From Myotis daubentonii (taxonomy: Eukaryota; Chordata; Mammalia; Chiroptera; Vespertilionidae): 64,000 nt of DNA. Position 1 is the first letter of the stretch; every line of letters begins with the position of its first letter. This document shows, piece by piece, positions 36,624 to 46,051 of this stretch. The stretch is taken from contig NC_081841.1 in NCBI RefSeq assembly GCF_963259705.1, positions 113,620,979 to 113,684,978 on the forward strand, in the 5' to 3' direction. The notes under the pieces are model-generated. The model made no database searches. It was not told the DNA's origin and saw nothing but the letters and a program-made list of their open reading frames with translations. The position numbers and the translations under genes were made by a program.

Positions 36624-38505
36624 GGAGGAAGGGAGAGGAAGGGAGAGAGAGAGAGAATAAGGTGGAGAGAAGAAGAAACATCAGCTGCCTCCTGCAGGCC
36701 CCCTACCAGGGATTGAGACCACAACCTGGGCATATGCCCTGACCGCATGAATGGAACTGGCAACCTCTTGGTGCACAGGATGACACCCGACCAACTGAGC
36801 CACACCAGACAGGGCAATTCCCCTGACATTTTAAACTTTACTTGTAACTTTAGTCGAATACCTAATTCCAATGAGCTTTTTCTTTCTTGTTTTTAGTATG
36901 TAGCGGAACTAAGTCTACTTGAAGCTGACCCATTCTTGAAATATCTTCCTTCATTGATAGCTGCAGCAGCTTATTGCCTGGCAAACTATACCGTGAACAG
37001 GCATTTCTGGGTAAGATTCTAATTACTTTTTTAAATTCAAGGCCTCTCTAAAATTTGTTCAGTAACTCTTTTTTAAAAAATATATTTTATTGATTTTTTA
37101 CAGAGAGGGAGAGGGATAGAGAGTTAGAAATATCGATGAGAGAGAAACATCGATCAGCTGCCTCCTGCACACTCCCTACTGGGGATGTGCCCGCAACCAA
37201 GGTACATGCCCTTGACCGGAATCAAACCTGGGACCCTTGAGTCCGCAGGCTGATGCTCTATCCACTGAGCCAAACCAGTTAGGGCCGTTCAATAACTCTT
37301 AAGGTTTAGAATAGGCTGGCCTCTTACAAGTCTTGCCAGCAGACTATAACAGCCTTTGTTTGTGGCTTTGACTCAATGGCTTTGCTTTATGGAAACTAGA
37401 GTTTGCAGGAAGTCAAGAAGATAGTGTTGACATGCTCATTTAACAGAAGCAGGCCTGGAAACCTCAATGTCTGCTCTCATTCAAGGAGGACCCTTGTAGT
37501 GTAAGCATTGACCACTTCAAGAAAAGTTGTTGACTTTTCCCCTAAAAGTTGTTCACAACCTGGGTCCAATTAAGATGATCAGAAGGTTGGATTATGCTTT
37601 CAAGGGAACAGGGGATTTAATGTTGCCTCTTGGCCCAAGAAGGTGGTAAGATTGGAAATGGGCACTAGGTTTGATTCTGAAGGCTCACTTGTGTGCTGAA
37701 AGAAGTGAGGTGTCTACTTTTATTTTGTTTCTTTTTCTGTGTTTGGCTAAGAAACTTTTATATTCAATATAAATAGGGAGTTTAGTTAAGTACATTATAA
37801 ATGTACAATATGAGCAAATTTAGAACTCTGGTTATTTCTAATATTTTTGCCTAAAGTCTTTAAAGAAGGATTATGTTGTCTTTTGAAATAAATATGAATA
37901 CCAAGTGATTAATTTCCTTTGTTTCACAGCTTTATCTTCAGATTTCTCATATCTTAAAAAGTTATATGATGCAATTTTTCTTTTGTCTTGATTAGCCAGA
38001 AACCCTTGCTGCATTTACAGGATATTCATTAAGTGAAATTGTGCCTTGCCTGAGTGAGCTACATAAAGCATGCCTTGATATACCCCATCGACCTCAGCAA
38101 GCAATTAGGGAGAAGTACAAGACTTCAAAGTAAGTTCCTGAAATTTTCTTATCTAGACTTACTCTTTAAAGCTTCAATAAGTCATAGTAATGAACAAACT
38201 ATATACCTGGTGCTAGACTGGAAAAACAATGTTGCATGTTAAATTAAGAAAATCAGTTGAAAACAAACAAAAGAAAACAAGCAAAAAAGAAAATCTGTTC
38301 AGAGAGATATAGATTTATAATTAGCTTGTAGTATATAGATTCAGCTAGCTTCCTTCCTTTCTGCTAAAACTACTAGAAAGTTTTCTGTGGCCTGAGATTT
38401 TACAAAACTGAAGTCTTTGCCTTGTGCTGAACTTGCTTTGGGTCTCATTTCAGGTACATGCATGTGTCTCTCATGGAACCACCTGCAGTTCTTCCTCTGC
38501 AATAA
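25674..38505 (+). CDS. CCNA1: Cyclin A1, spliced from eight coding exons
   Basis: Join: 25674-25832, 30712-30958, 33667-33791, 34233-34456, 35500-35704, 36897-37010, 37996-38129, 38454-38505. The total is 1,260 nt, or 419 residues plus TAA, with all introns GT-AG and phases compatible. Cyclin A1 activates CDK2 (and CDK1) and is needed for male meiosis; it acts mainly in the nucleus. A destruction-box motif is at R35-T-V-L38. The cyclin-box MRRILVDW is at 197-204. Lys253 and Glu282 correspond to the cyclin A2 CDK-contact pair Lys266/Glu295, with the same 29-residue spacing. Compared with human it lacks two residues shortly before the destruction box. The start is the internal ATG used by the mouse 421-residue form. 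CCNA2 is excluded by A1-specific sequence such as [16 protein letters not shown] and the C-terminal EPPAVLPLQ. Confidence 0.95.
26573..26777 (-). mobile_element. Diverged Ves-like SINE in CCNA1 intron 2
   Basis: An A/T-rich tail at the left with GA-rich body, and a tRNA-like head ending 'gagctatcaggccagggcc'. The flanks ATCATTTCCAT and ATCCTTTCCAT form a near-identical 11-bp duplication. Confidence 0.75.
27080..27625 (+). mobile_element. L2 3'-end fragment in CCNA1 intron 2
   Basis: Ends with the L2 signature '..ggaacagtgcctagc..gtgtttgttgaatgaatg'. The 5' limit is approximate. Ancient and diverged. Confidence 0.55.
28220..28915 (+). mobile_element. L2 LINE fragment in CCNA1 intron 2
   Basis: Contains the ordered L2 3' landmarks: '..ctgttccctctgcccagaatgctcttccc..', '..agcacttatcat..', '..taaactccatgagggcc..', '..gcacctagaacaatgtctggcac..', '..taaatgtgtaatgaatg'. 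A (TA)n microsatellite follows at 28,926-28,940. Confidence 0.8.
29060..29276 (+). mobile_element. Older Ves SINE in CCNA1 intron 2
   Basis: A diverged tRNA head (..CTTGGCCAGGTGGCTCAGTTAG..) and AATAAATG tail, flanked by AAAGAATTTTTTCTT-type duplications. Confidence 0.8.
29389..29922 (+). mobile_element. HeliBat-type Helitron in CCNA1 intron 2
   Basis: Starts TACTATATAATAAAGAGG and ends with the hairpin GTGCATAATTTCGTGCACCGGGCCTCTAG. The body contains a G-rich tandem repeat. Non-autonomous. Confidence 0.85.
29452..29700 (+). repeat. G-rich minisatellite within the Helitron
   Basis: About seven imperfect repeats with a unit of roughly 34 bp, of the form 'gcaggggagggcagttgggggcaaccagg'-like segments. 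Short open frames through it are repeat artefacts. Confidence 0.85.
29923..30711 (+). other. 3' part of CCNA1 intron 2
   Basis: No repeat family or alternative exon was recognised; it ends in the exon 3 acceptor. Confidence 0.5.
30712..30958 (+). CDS. CCNA1: CCNA1 exon 3
   Basis: Acceptor ttttctAG at 30,711, donor ACAG|gtaatc at 30,959. Encodes residues 54-135 plus the first base of codon 136 ([13 protein letters not shown].. to ..HFLLDFST). Confidence 0.95.
31410..32490 (-). pseudogene. HAL1 ORF1 pseudogene
   Basis: Carries the same ORF1 protein as the intact copies (e.g. ..[20 protein letters not shown].., ..[22 protein letters not shown]..). It is broken by a Ves insertion, internal frame changes and a deletion near 31,450. 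Confidence 0.85.
31685..31923 (-). mobile_element. Ves SINE in HAL1 ORF1, 13-bp TSD
   Basis: Complete Ves flanked by GCCCTTGGCATTT at 31,672-31,684 and 31,924-31,936. The tail is expanded to a (TA)n microsatellite at 31,692-31,720. Confidence 0.93.
33667..33791 (+). CDS. CCNA1: CCNA1 exon 4
   Basis: Acceptor ccctgcAG at 33,666, donor GAA|gtaagt at 33,792. Encodes the end of codon 136 to residue 177 (VSPMLVE.. to ..YLREAE). Only about 52 bp of intron separates it from a HAL1 insertion. Confidence 0.95.
34233..34456 (+). CDS. CCNA1: CCNA1 exon 5 (cyclin-box start)
   Basis: Acceptor cccaaacAG at 34,232, donor TC|gtaagt at 34,457. Residues 178-251 plus two bases of Ser252, including the [18 protein letters not shown] signature helix. 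Confidence 0.96.
34457..35499 (+). other. CCNA1: CCNA1 intron 5
   Basis: AT-rich, without recognisable repeats or alternative exons. Confidence 0.7.
35500..35704 (+). CDS. CCNA1: CCNA1 exon 6 (cyclin box)
   Basis: Acceptor ctttcatAG at 35,499, donor AAG|gtatgc at 35,705. Completes Ser252 and encodes 253-320 ([14 protein letters not shown].. to ..ITENLAK), containing Lys253 and Glu282. Confidence 0.96.
36566..36817 (-). mobile_element. Ves-like SINE with (GA)n tail in CCNA1 intron 6
   Basis: A diverged tRNA head at the right and a (GA)n expansion at 36,577-36,610. Flanked by TTCCCCTGACATTTT at 36,551-36,565 and 36,818-36,832. It lies about 80 bp upstream of exon 7. Confidence 0.85.
36897..37010 (+). 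CDS. CCNA1: CCNA1 exon 7
   Basis: Acceptor tgtttttAG at 36,896, donor TGG|gtaaga at 37,011. Encodes residues 321-358 ([19 protein letters not shown]..) of the second cyclin fold. Confidence 0.96.
37071..37286 (-). mobile_element. Ves SINE in CCNA1 intron 7
   Basis: Complete Ves. Duplications GTTCAGTAACTCTT (37,057-37,070) and GTTCAATAACTCTT (37,287-37,300) differ at one base. It lies 60 bp downstream of the exon 7 donor. Confidence 0.93.
37301..37995 (+). other. CCNA1: 3' part of CCNA1 intron 7
   Basis: No recognised element; ends in the exon 8 acceptor. Confidence 0.6.
37996..38129 (+). CDS. CCNA1: CCNA1 exon 8
   Basis: Acceptor cttgattAG at 37,995, donor CAAA|gtaagt at 38,130. Encodes residues 359-402 plus two bases of Lys403 ([16 protein letters not shown]..). 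Confidence 0.96.
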
Positions 38506-38715
38506 GTTTCAGAACTGAAGCACTTTCAGAACTTAACCTCCAGATCAACAAGATTGGTCCTCATTTTTATAGGTTTCTGCAGGTTGAATCATCTTGTGTT
38601 GGTACAATATAGATGACATATTTTAAAAAGTATGAATGTATTTAGGTTCTCTTAGATTTAGTAGTTTGTAAAATAGTCTAACATTTTGAAAGAATAAACA
38701 ACTTGCCTTATGGCT
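38454..38715 (+). CDS. CCNA1: CCNA1 exon 9 (last coding exon and 3' UTR)
   Basis: Acceptor catttcAG at 38,453. The coding part is 38,454-38,505 ([16 protein letters not shown] then TAA). A 3' UTR of about 200 bp follows to an AATAAA signal; the cleavage site near 38,715 is estimated. Confidence 0.93.
38693..38698 (+). terminator. CCNA1: CCNA1 poly(A) signal
   Basis: Canonical AATAAA, 188 bp after the stop codon, followed by a GT-rich stretch (GTGTCAGGTGTCAGG) that could be the downstream element. Confidence 0.85.
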
Positions 38716-39438
38716 ACGTGTCAGGTGTCAGGTTTATTTACTAATTATCGTGGCTGACACACTTGCCTGAATTTTAGATGAGAGTATTAAAAATGTCATC
38801 TCAATTTTAAGAATTCTTCTAAGTTGGTTTTACTAGTAAAAATTTGGCATGTGTTAGAAAAAGCAAATTTTACCATAGGATGGGACTTCAGAATAATTAA
38901 ACTAACCTGTTATGTTTATATCTTAGGAGATGCCCATGATAAAGTCTGCTCTTGCTCACATTATTCATGATTCTACATTTCACCTCACTACATACTTATA
39001 TATGGCTCCTGCCAACAACACTTAAGTGCTGTATAAGATGGGGAACATCCAAAAAATAAACAAACACTTAATTTTCTTTTAAAGATTAGAAGGAAAATCA
39101 AGAGTAGACTTGGCCTTAAAGGAAGGTGTTGCTTAGTGGGGATATATAAATTTTGTTAATTTCAAGATTGGCTAGGGAAGCTTCCTCTCATTTTATGCCA
39201 GTTTACCCTGGCTGACCACCTTCCTGTGAAACGTGCATGTCTCCAACAGTGCCAGTTTGGATCTAGACACAGTGCATTTTCTTTCACTATTAATATTCAT
39301 GTTTTATGATGTTTGCTTCAGTTAGAAGGTACCTTGTAGAAATTGGTACTTCATTCTAAGTTATTTTGCAAAGGAAGCACTTATCTCTAAATCCCTATCC
39401 AAAATTTAACCTTAACATCAGGTCACGAAACCTCACTA
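38716..39438. other. CCNA1 3' flank
   Basis: AT-rich sequence after the poly(A) site. No gene or repeat was recognised. Confidence 0.5.
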
Positions 39439-39727
39439 CAGTTGTCCGTTGGTATCTGCAGAGGACCCCTGTGCACACCAAAATCCTTGGATGCTCAATT
39501 CCCTTATAGAAAATGGTGGATGTACTTGCATATAACCTATATTTGCACATAGGGCCACACCAGGGTCTTCCTACACATCACTCCATTTATATGAATTCAG
39601 CATAGTACTTGGCACATGGCAAATTCAAATTTTGATTTTTGGAGATTTCTGGGATTTTTTTCCCAAATATTTTTGATCTATAGTGTTGAATTTGCCCATG
39701 TGAAACCTGTGGACACAGGGCCAACTG
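39439..39727. mobile_element. Tigger/MER2-like DNA transposon fossil (TcMar)
   Basis: Begins CAGTTGTCCGTTGGTATC after a TA dinucleotide and ends GGGCCAACTG. The interior (..accaaaatccttggatgctcaa..) is the familiar MER2/Tigger sequence. Ancient and non-coding. Confidence 0.75.
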
Positions 39728-40332
39728 GATCAGATACAGAGGTCCAAACCCATAACTCTTATGTTCTTTGCTGCCAGTGATTTGCACATACCTCATTCTC
39801 ACCCCCCAAATGCACCCCACCTGATTGCAAAGAACTGGGCTTCAGCTTTGATGTTCTTATTACATTTTTTTGTGTCCTTGTAATACTTAAAAATGTAACT
39901 GTTACCTGTGCATCTCCCACCAGTTTAAGAAAAACAGCCTTCAGTGTGTCCCTTCTTATATCTCATTATTTTTCTTCCCTGTATTTAGTGTTGATTGTGA
40001 GTGTGAGGACAGGAAAGGGCCTATTTTTTCTTGCTGTAGCCTTCCACAATTTATGAGAAGCCCCTAATAATTAAACCCCAAGATTAGCTCCTTTTATTCA
40101 AACAGCATCCCTGTTTGACAAATTAAGCTACTTTCAAGGCTCCATTCTTGTATATCCTTCCTCCCTGATATTTTCACAACTTCGGGATAATTTGCATGAA
40201 GAAATATCTAGTTAGTAGAAAGTTCCCTTCCTCCCTCCTCTTCAAACAAGCCTCTTCGGAACATTTCATAACTTTTACTCTAAGCATGTTTTACAGGCTT
40301 GGGAAAAATACTGATAAGCAATCCTCCCTAGG
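39728..40332. other. Unassigned intergenic stretch
   Basis: No gene or confident repeat call. Confidence 0.4.
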
Positions 40333-40577
40333 GCCCAACCGGTTTGGCTCAGTGGACAGAGCGTTGGCCTGCGGAATGAAGGGTCCCAGGTTCAATTCCA
40401 GTCAAGGGCGTGTACCTTGGTTGCGGGCACATCCCCAGTAGGGGGTGGTGTGCAGGAGGCAGCTCATTGGTGTTTCTCTCTCATCGATGCTCCTAACTCT
40501 CTATCCCTCTCCCTTCCTCTCTGTAAAAAAATCAATAAAATATATTTAAAAAAAAAAAAAAAAAAAAAGAAAGGAAA
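40333..40577 (+). mobile_element. Ves SINE
   Basis: Complete plus-strand Ves with a long A-tail (about 40,548-40,568). Flanks TCCTCCCTAGG and TTCTCCCTAGG form the target-site duplication. Confidence 0.92.
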
Positions 40578-40780
40578 TTCTCCCTAGGACATCTGACAGA
40601 CTGTCTCAGCCCCAAATTCCCCTCCCTTCCTTGTCACCTAGCAACAGCTTTTGTGGCTCCAGACACCCACTGAGCAACAGGTAAAAATAACTTTCAATGT
40701 TTTTAACAACTGAGGCAGGACAGAGGAAGAGCAAGAAAGCCACCCCATAGAAACAAACAGTTCAGTTTAAAACCATATGT

Positions 40781-42692
40781 TGAACTGGAACAGAAGATGG
40801 TGGCATAGGTAAACACCGGAGATTGCTGCCTCGCACAACCACTTCAAAAATACAACTAAAAGACGGAACGGACATCATCCAGAACCACAGGAAGGCTGGC
40901 TGAGGGGAAATTCTTCAACTAGAAGGAAAGAGAACATCATGCCGAGACTCAGAGGAGGCGCAGTGCGGAAAATACAAAGGTGCGGAGGTGCGTGCGAGTG
41001 GGCTGGCGGCTGAGGGCGCAGTTGTCATTTTCAATCGGGAGGGAGTCTCAGGCTCTGAGCTCCAGTTCTGGGCGAGTCTCTAGGGACCCAGACTCAAACG
41101 GGAGAAGCGGGACTGTCTGGCATCGGTCGGAACTCGAGGGCAGCTTTCTCTCCGAGGTTTGCAGCGGTTGCTGGGACTCTGAGAGGCAGAGTCTCTGGGG
41201 ACGGGACTGAGAGCAGCCATAACTTCTCGCTCCGCCCGCCCTGTTGATCCCCTGTGACACGCCCCGCCCAAGCCCTGCACAGAGGCATTTGCCGGATAGC
41301 CTCAGGCAAAGGCTAGATTAGCACCTCCCCAGAGGACAGAAGTTTTCCCACTGCAGACACAGCTGATTCTCACAGCCAGTTGGCCTGGAGGTCAAATCCC
41401 ACCCAGTAATACCAAAAACAGTCTACAAGAAGACTGCGCATAAAGACCACTAGGGGGTGCACCAAGAAAGCATAAAAAATGCGGAGACAAAGAAACAGGA
41501 CAAAATTGTCAATGGAGGATATAGAGTTCATAACCACACTTTTAAGGTCTTTCAATAATTTTCTAGAAACTGCCGATAAACTTAATGAGATCTACAATAA
41601 ATCTAATGAGACCCTCGATGTTGGGATAAAGAACCAACTAGAAATTAAGCATACACTGACTGAAATAAAGAATATTATACAGACTCCCAACAGCAGACCA
41701 GAGGAGCGCAAGAATCAAGTCAAAGATTTGAAATGCAAAGAAGCAAAAAACACCCAACCGGAAAAGCAAAATGAAAAAAGAATCCGAAAATACGAAGATA
41801 GTGTAAGGAGCCTCTGGGACAGCTTCAAGCGTACCAACATCAGAATTATAGGGATGCCAGAAGATGAGAGAGAGCAAGATATTGAAAACCTATTTGAAGA
41901 AATGATGACAGAAAACTTCCCCCACCTGGTGAAAGAAATAGACTTACAAGCCCAGGAAGCGCAGAGAACCCCAAACAAAAGGAATCCAAAGAGGACCACA
42001 CCAAGACACATCATAATTAAAATGCCAAGAGCAAAAGACAAAGAGAGAATCTTAAAAGCAGCAAGAGAAAGAAACTCAGTTACCTACAAGGGAATACCCA
42101 TACGACTGTCAGCGGATTTCTCAACAGAAACTTTGCAGGCCAGAAGGGAGTGGCAAGAAATATTCAAAGTGATGAATAGCAAGAACCTACAACCAAGATT
42201 ACTTTATCCAGCAAAGCTATCATTCAGAATTGAAGGTCAGATAAAGAGCTTCACAGATAAGGAAAAGCTAAAGGAGTTCATCACCACCAAACCAGGATTA
42301 TATGAAATGCTGAAAGGTATCCTTTAAGAAGAGGAAGAAGAAGAAAAAGGTAAAGATACAAATTATGAACAACAAATACGCATCTATCAACAAGTGTATC
42401 TAAGAATCAAGTGAATAAATAATCTGATGAACAGAATGAACTGGTGATTATAATAGAATCAGAGACATAGAAAGGGAATGGACTGACTATTCTTGGGGGG
42501 GAAAGGGGTGTGGGAGATGCGGGAAGAGACTGGACAAAAATCATGCACCTATGGATGAGGATAGTGGGTGGGGAGTGAGGGCAGAGGGTAGGGTGGGAGC
42601 TGGGAGGAGGGGAGTTATGGGGGGGAAAAAGAGGAACAAATGTTATAATATGAACAATAAAGATTTTTTAAAAAAATAAGTGGAAAAAAAAA
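40781..42692 (+). mobile_element. HAL1 (half-L1) retrotransposon, full length with 13-bp TSD
   Basis: The 1,912-bp element starts near 'ggaacagaagatggtggcataggt', has a GC-rich leader of about 0.7 kb, one 282-codon ORF and a G-rich 3' UTR. It ends AACAATAAAGATTTTTTAAAA. Identical 13-bp duplications TAAAACCATATGT flank it (40,768-40,780 and 42,693-42,705). There is no ORF2, so it must use L1 ORF2p in trans. Confidence 0.93.
41479..42327 (+). CDS. HAL1 ORF1 protein (L1 ORF1p-like), intact
   Basis: Uninterrupted 282-codon frame from ATG (MRRQRNRTKLSMED..) to a stop at 42,325. Layout as in L1 ORF1p: an N-terminal charged coiled coil (about residues 20-95), an RRM-like segment (..NIRIIGMPEDEREQDIENLF.., about 115-190), and a C-terminal RNA-binding domain (..[13 protein letters not shown].. 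to ..[16 protein letters not shown]). L1 ORF1p is usually nearer 340 residues, so this is a short form. It would bind RNA as a trimer in the cytoplasm. Activity is inferred, not shown. Confidence 0.9.
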   Translation: MRRQRNRTKLSMEDIEFITTLLRSFNNFLETADKLNEIYNKSNETLDVGIKNQLEIKHTLTEIKNIIQTPNSRPEERKNQVKDLKCKEAKNTQPEKQNEKRIRKYEDSVRSLWDSFKRTNIRIIGMPEDEREQDIENLFEEMMTENFPHLVKEIDLQAQEAQRTPNKRNPKRTTPRHIIIKMPRAKDKERILKAARERNSVTYKGIPIRLSADFSTETLQARREWQEIFKVMNSKNLQPRLLYPAKLSFRIEGQIKSFTDKEKLKEFITTKPGLYEMLKGIL

Positions 42693-42705
42693 TAAAACCA
42701 TATGT

Positions 42706-43453
42706 CACCTCAAGGTTCTGTTTCCCCTCTATTGCAAGTTCAACCACTGGAAGAGGGACTGTCTCAGGGGCTAGAAGGTCCCAGGATTAGAACCTAACCA
42801 CACAATGGCCTTGAACTGATTGAGCCCAATGCTCCAGTCAGCCCCCACTAAGAGCATCACCTATGAATGGACGGAGCCAATGAGGGACTATTTACTCTGC
42901 TCTGACTCTCTTACCAAGGCCTCTTTCTTCCATAACCTGTTTGATCACTGGGGTGAATGGGCATCCTTAATGTTACCCTTTCACTCTACCCCTTCAATTA
43001 CAACCCTGGGAATCTCAGAGGCTCTAGGGAGGAGTACAGCCCCTCCCCTTATAAAGGAAAGAATGTGGCACTTTTGAATTCAAGCAGCTGGAGGCCTGGG
43101 AGCTGCAGTCCTGGGAACAAGCTGCAGGGCCTGGTCCCTCCTCCCTCAGCCTTTTCTCCAGCCTCCTAAAAGTTGTCAAGGTCATGTTATCCCTGTTACA
43201 AATTTTATCAAGAAAATGGCTTGAATAAGGATTGACTTTAAAATCTCATAGAATTTTTAAGATAATAAATAAATATAACTAAAATGAAGGGTTTTTGATA
43301 AAGCTTTTCAGTAATACTTATATATGCCTAAACATAGTTTTCCAAGGTCTTTAGTAACTTAAAACTTTGAAGCATTGCTAGGTTAAATGATACTGTAAGG
43401 TTTGCCGAAGGAGGAATACATAAGGCCACACGTGGTAAAGAATTATAAATTTA
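42706..43453. other. Unassigned stretch, possibly LTR-like
   Basis: Contains a CCTTATAAAGG TATA-like motif near 43,037 and modest open frames without family resemblance. An LTR was considered but no ends could be placed. Confidence 0.3.
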
Positions 43454-44267
43454 CTAGTGGCCAGGTGCATGAAATTCATGCACATTAAAAGGGAATTAAT
43501 AGAGGAAATATTTTAATATTGCTATTTGCCCTTTCTCTATAATAGAAGTGTCAGAGATGAAAGAAAATTAGTAAAATGTATATGAAAATCTTCCTCCTGT
43601 TAGAGTCTGGGACATGCCGTGGGACCCAGAGTCAAGCCCCCGCCCACCCGCGTGCACCTCAAAATCACACAAGACCCAGACCCAGCTGACCACCCCCCCC
43701 ATTAGGCGAGATCCGGACCTGGCCGGCCCCACCCCCATCAAGACCTGCCGGGTGGGGGGCGCAGCCTCAGGTCCCCCAGCCTGGTGCCAGGCAGGGGGCG
43801 CAGCCTCAGGTTCCCCGTCAAGCCCCGCCTGGTGGGAGGCACAGCCTCAGGTCCCCTGTCAAGCCGTGCTGGGCGGGGGGCACAGCCTCGGGTTCCCCAG
43901 CACACCCTCAGGTCCCCCGGCCCAGTGCTGGGGCATGGGACATGGCCTGAGGTCCCCCTTCAAGCCCCTCTGGGTGGGAGGCATGGCCTGAGGTCCCCCG
44001 GCCCAGCGCTGGAGCGGGGGATGCAACCTGAGGTCCCCTGTCAAGCCCCACCAGGCAGGAGGCACGGCCTGAGGACCCCCGCTGGGTCAGGGGTGCAGCC
44101 TCAGGTCCCCTGCCCCACCCTGGCCCGGCGCCACACAGCCTCAGGTTCCTGCTGATCGCTCGTTACAGCTTGTTACGGGAACCCCACCTCTGCTGTGGGT
44201 GCAGCCATCTTGTGAGGGCATGATGGAGTGAGGGTCAATTTGCATATTACCTCTTTATTATATAGGA
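43454..44267 (-). mobile_element. HeliBat-type Helitron with internal minisatellite
   Basis: The inverted 3' end CTAGTGGCCAGGTGCATGAAATTCATGCAC is at the left and the inverted 5' end TTATTATATAGGA at the right. The G+C-rich interior is a tandem repeat. Non-autonomous. Confidence 0.85.
43740..44140. repeat. GC-rich minisatellite inside the Helitron
   Basis: Repeated 'gcctcaggtcccc..cagc' style units of roughly 35-60 bp. Open frames through it (Gly/Ala/Pro/Ser-rich) follow from the repeat and are not taken as genes. Confidence 0.85.
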
Positions 44268-44340
44268 TTAGGTCATCTGGAAAATCAGATGGGTTGAGCC
44301 CCAAAATTGCACCAGCACCCAGGGATGGAGAGTCAGAGAT

Positions 44341-44560
44341 TTTAATATATATATATTTTTATTGATTTCAGAGAGGAAGAGAGAGGGAGAGAGAGATAGA
44401 AACATCAGTGATGAGAGTGAATCATTGATTGGCTGCCTCCTGCATGTTCCACAATGGGGATCCAGCCCAAAACCCAGGCATATGCCCTGACCAGGAATCG
44501 AACCATGACTTCCTGGTTCATAGGTTGATGCTCAACCACTGAGCCACACCAATAGGGTGG
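44341..44560 (-). mobile_element. Ves-like SINE
   Basis: Minus strand, with a TA-rich tail at 44,342-44,355 and a tRNA-like head ending 'gagccacaccaatagggtg'. Flanked by GAGTCAGA copies. Confidence 0.8.
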
Positions 44561-44568
44561 GAGTCAGA

Positions 44569-45424
44569 ATCCTAGGAAGGTCCAGAGGAGAAGGATAATG
44601 GTCTTAGCAAGTGAAATGTGGTCTAAGTGAAAGAGAATGTCAGTTGTGAAGTGGTCTAAAGGTCAGTTGCCCGGGGCGGAGTGGTTGATTTAATTATTTG
44701 ATCATACCTAACAGATACAAGTTATTAAAACTCTAGATATTTTTAAATAATATGAAATACTGAAACATTAATTCTAGACAAGTTTTAAGTTTGCCTGCCT
44801 TTTAGCTTTTATTGCAGAAAGTCTATAAAGTGTACTTGTGACTATTAAAATAATGTCTGGTGCTTTGTTGAAGGTGTGTTATTTGAAAGTAAGAGTATGT
44901 TTAAAGTGCATTCATAAACTAAGAAATTCTGGTCATTTACTTTTGGGTTATCATTGAAAAATTGTAATTTCTAAGAGTTAAAAATTCAAATGAAATTAGA
45001 AAAAAATAATATGGTTGTGATAATAGAAGGCATAAAGTATAGAGATACATTTTTGCAGGACAAGGATTGAAATTGAATTATTCTAATGATGGTTATTTCT
45101 AAATAGCTTAAAAGGTTTGTGAAAATTGTAGAAAAGTTTGTAAAAGTTTTAAGTTTGTAGAAAAAAAAACAGGCTCCAGTCCCCTTCCTCCACCTAATTT
45201 CCCCCTAAGGACTAGAGATGCTTTCATTACACTTTTTCATGCCTTTGTTGGTGTGGGGGAAATCTGCCTGTCCAGCTGCTGCGGAGTAAGTCCTTTCTCA
45301 AAGCAGGGCAATGCTGAGATGAAAGGATATGGAGTTACCTGCCCACACAACAGTCCCCAGGTGACAACTGTGAGTCAGGACCTGATCACTCCAGATGGCT
45401 GAAAGTACTCCTCTCCTAGTATTT
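44569..45424. other. Unassigned AT-rich stretch
   Basis: No gene or repeat was recognised. Confidence 0.4.
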
Positions 45425-45442
45425 CTAACAACCCCACTTTTT

Positions 45443-45762
45443 CTTTCTTTTTTTTTAAAATCAACGTATCTTCCTTCTCCAGGTCTTTCAAAGCAGACCA
45501 CTTGTACTGTGAACTAAGTTCACATTTGTTTTTCTTTCTTTCTTTTTTTTTTTACATATTTTATTGATTTTTTACAGAGAAGAAGGGAGAGGGATAGAGA
45601 GTTAGAAATATCGATGAAGGAGAAACATCGATCAGCTGCCTCCTGCACACCCCCTACTGGGGATGTGCCCGCAACCAAGGTACATGCCCTTGACCGGAAT
45701 TGAACCTGGGACCTTTCAGTCTGCAGGCCAACGCTCTATCCACTGAGCCAAACCGGTTATGG
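45443..45762 (-). mobile_element. Ves SINE with 3'-transduced sequence, 18-bp TSD
   Basis: Identical CTAACAACCCCACTTTTT copies at 45,425-45,442 and 45,763-45,780 bracket 320 bp. On the minus strand this is a Ves (about 45,762-45,545), its A-rich tail, then about 72 bp of unrelated sequence (about 45,530-45,459) that ends in TTTT, then a second A-rich tail. The extra segment lies inside the duplication, so it was inserted together with the SINE. Confidence 0.85.
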
Positions 45763-46051
45763 CTAACAACCCCACTTTTTAAAAGAGGAAAGCAACCTAC
45801 ATTCCTTACCTGCAAAGACTGCCATGAACCACATGACCAAGCAAGGTACCAGGCTATTTCCCTGAGGCACTCACAATGGCTTCAAAGTCATTCTTCATTT
45901 CTTAAAGCTTTCTGGTGATATCCAGAGTCTGGACATGTCTCTTTCAGATATGACATTCCAGTCAAAGTCTTGCTTAATATAACCACAATTGGAAACTGGT
46001 TTTATTGAATTCATGCAAAGAATCCTATTGCCATGCCTCATTTATTAAGAA

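Noticed and set aside
25653..38505. CCNA2 instead of CCNA1
   Set aside because: The N-terminal region, intron layout and C-terminal tail match cyclin A1; the A2-type C-terminus and flanking EXOSC9/BBS7 signals were not seen.
42820..43077. 85-codon frame MSPMLQSAPTK..
   Set aside because: Opens with ATG-like context uncertain and shows no recognised domain; the surrounding sequence looks repeat-derived.
43614..44155. Two 123-125 codon Gly/Pro/Ser-rich frames
   Set aside because: They run through the Helitron minisatellite and share its period; no start context or homology.
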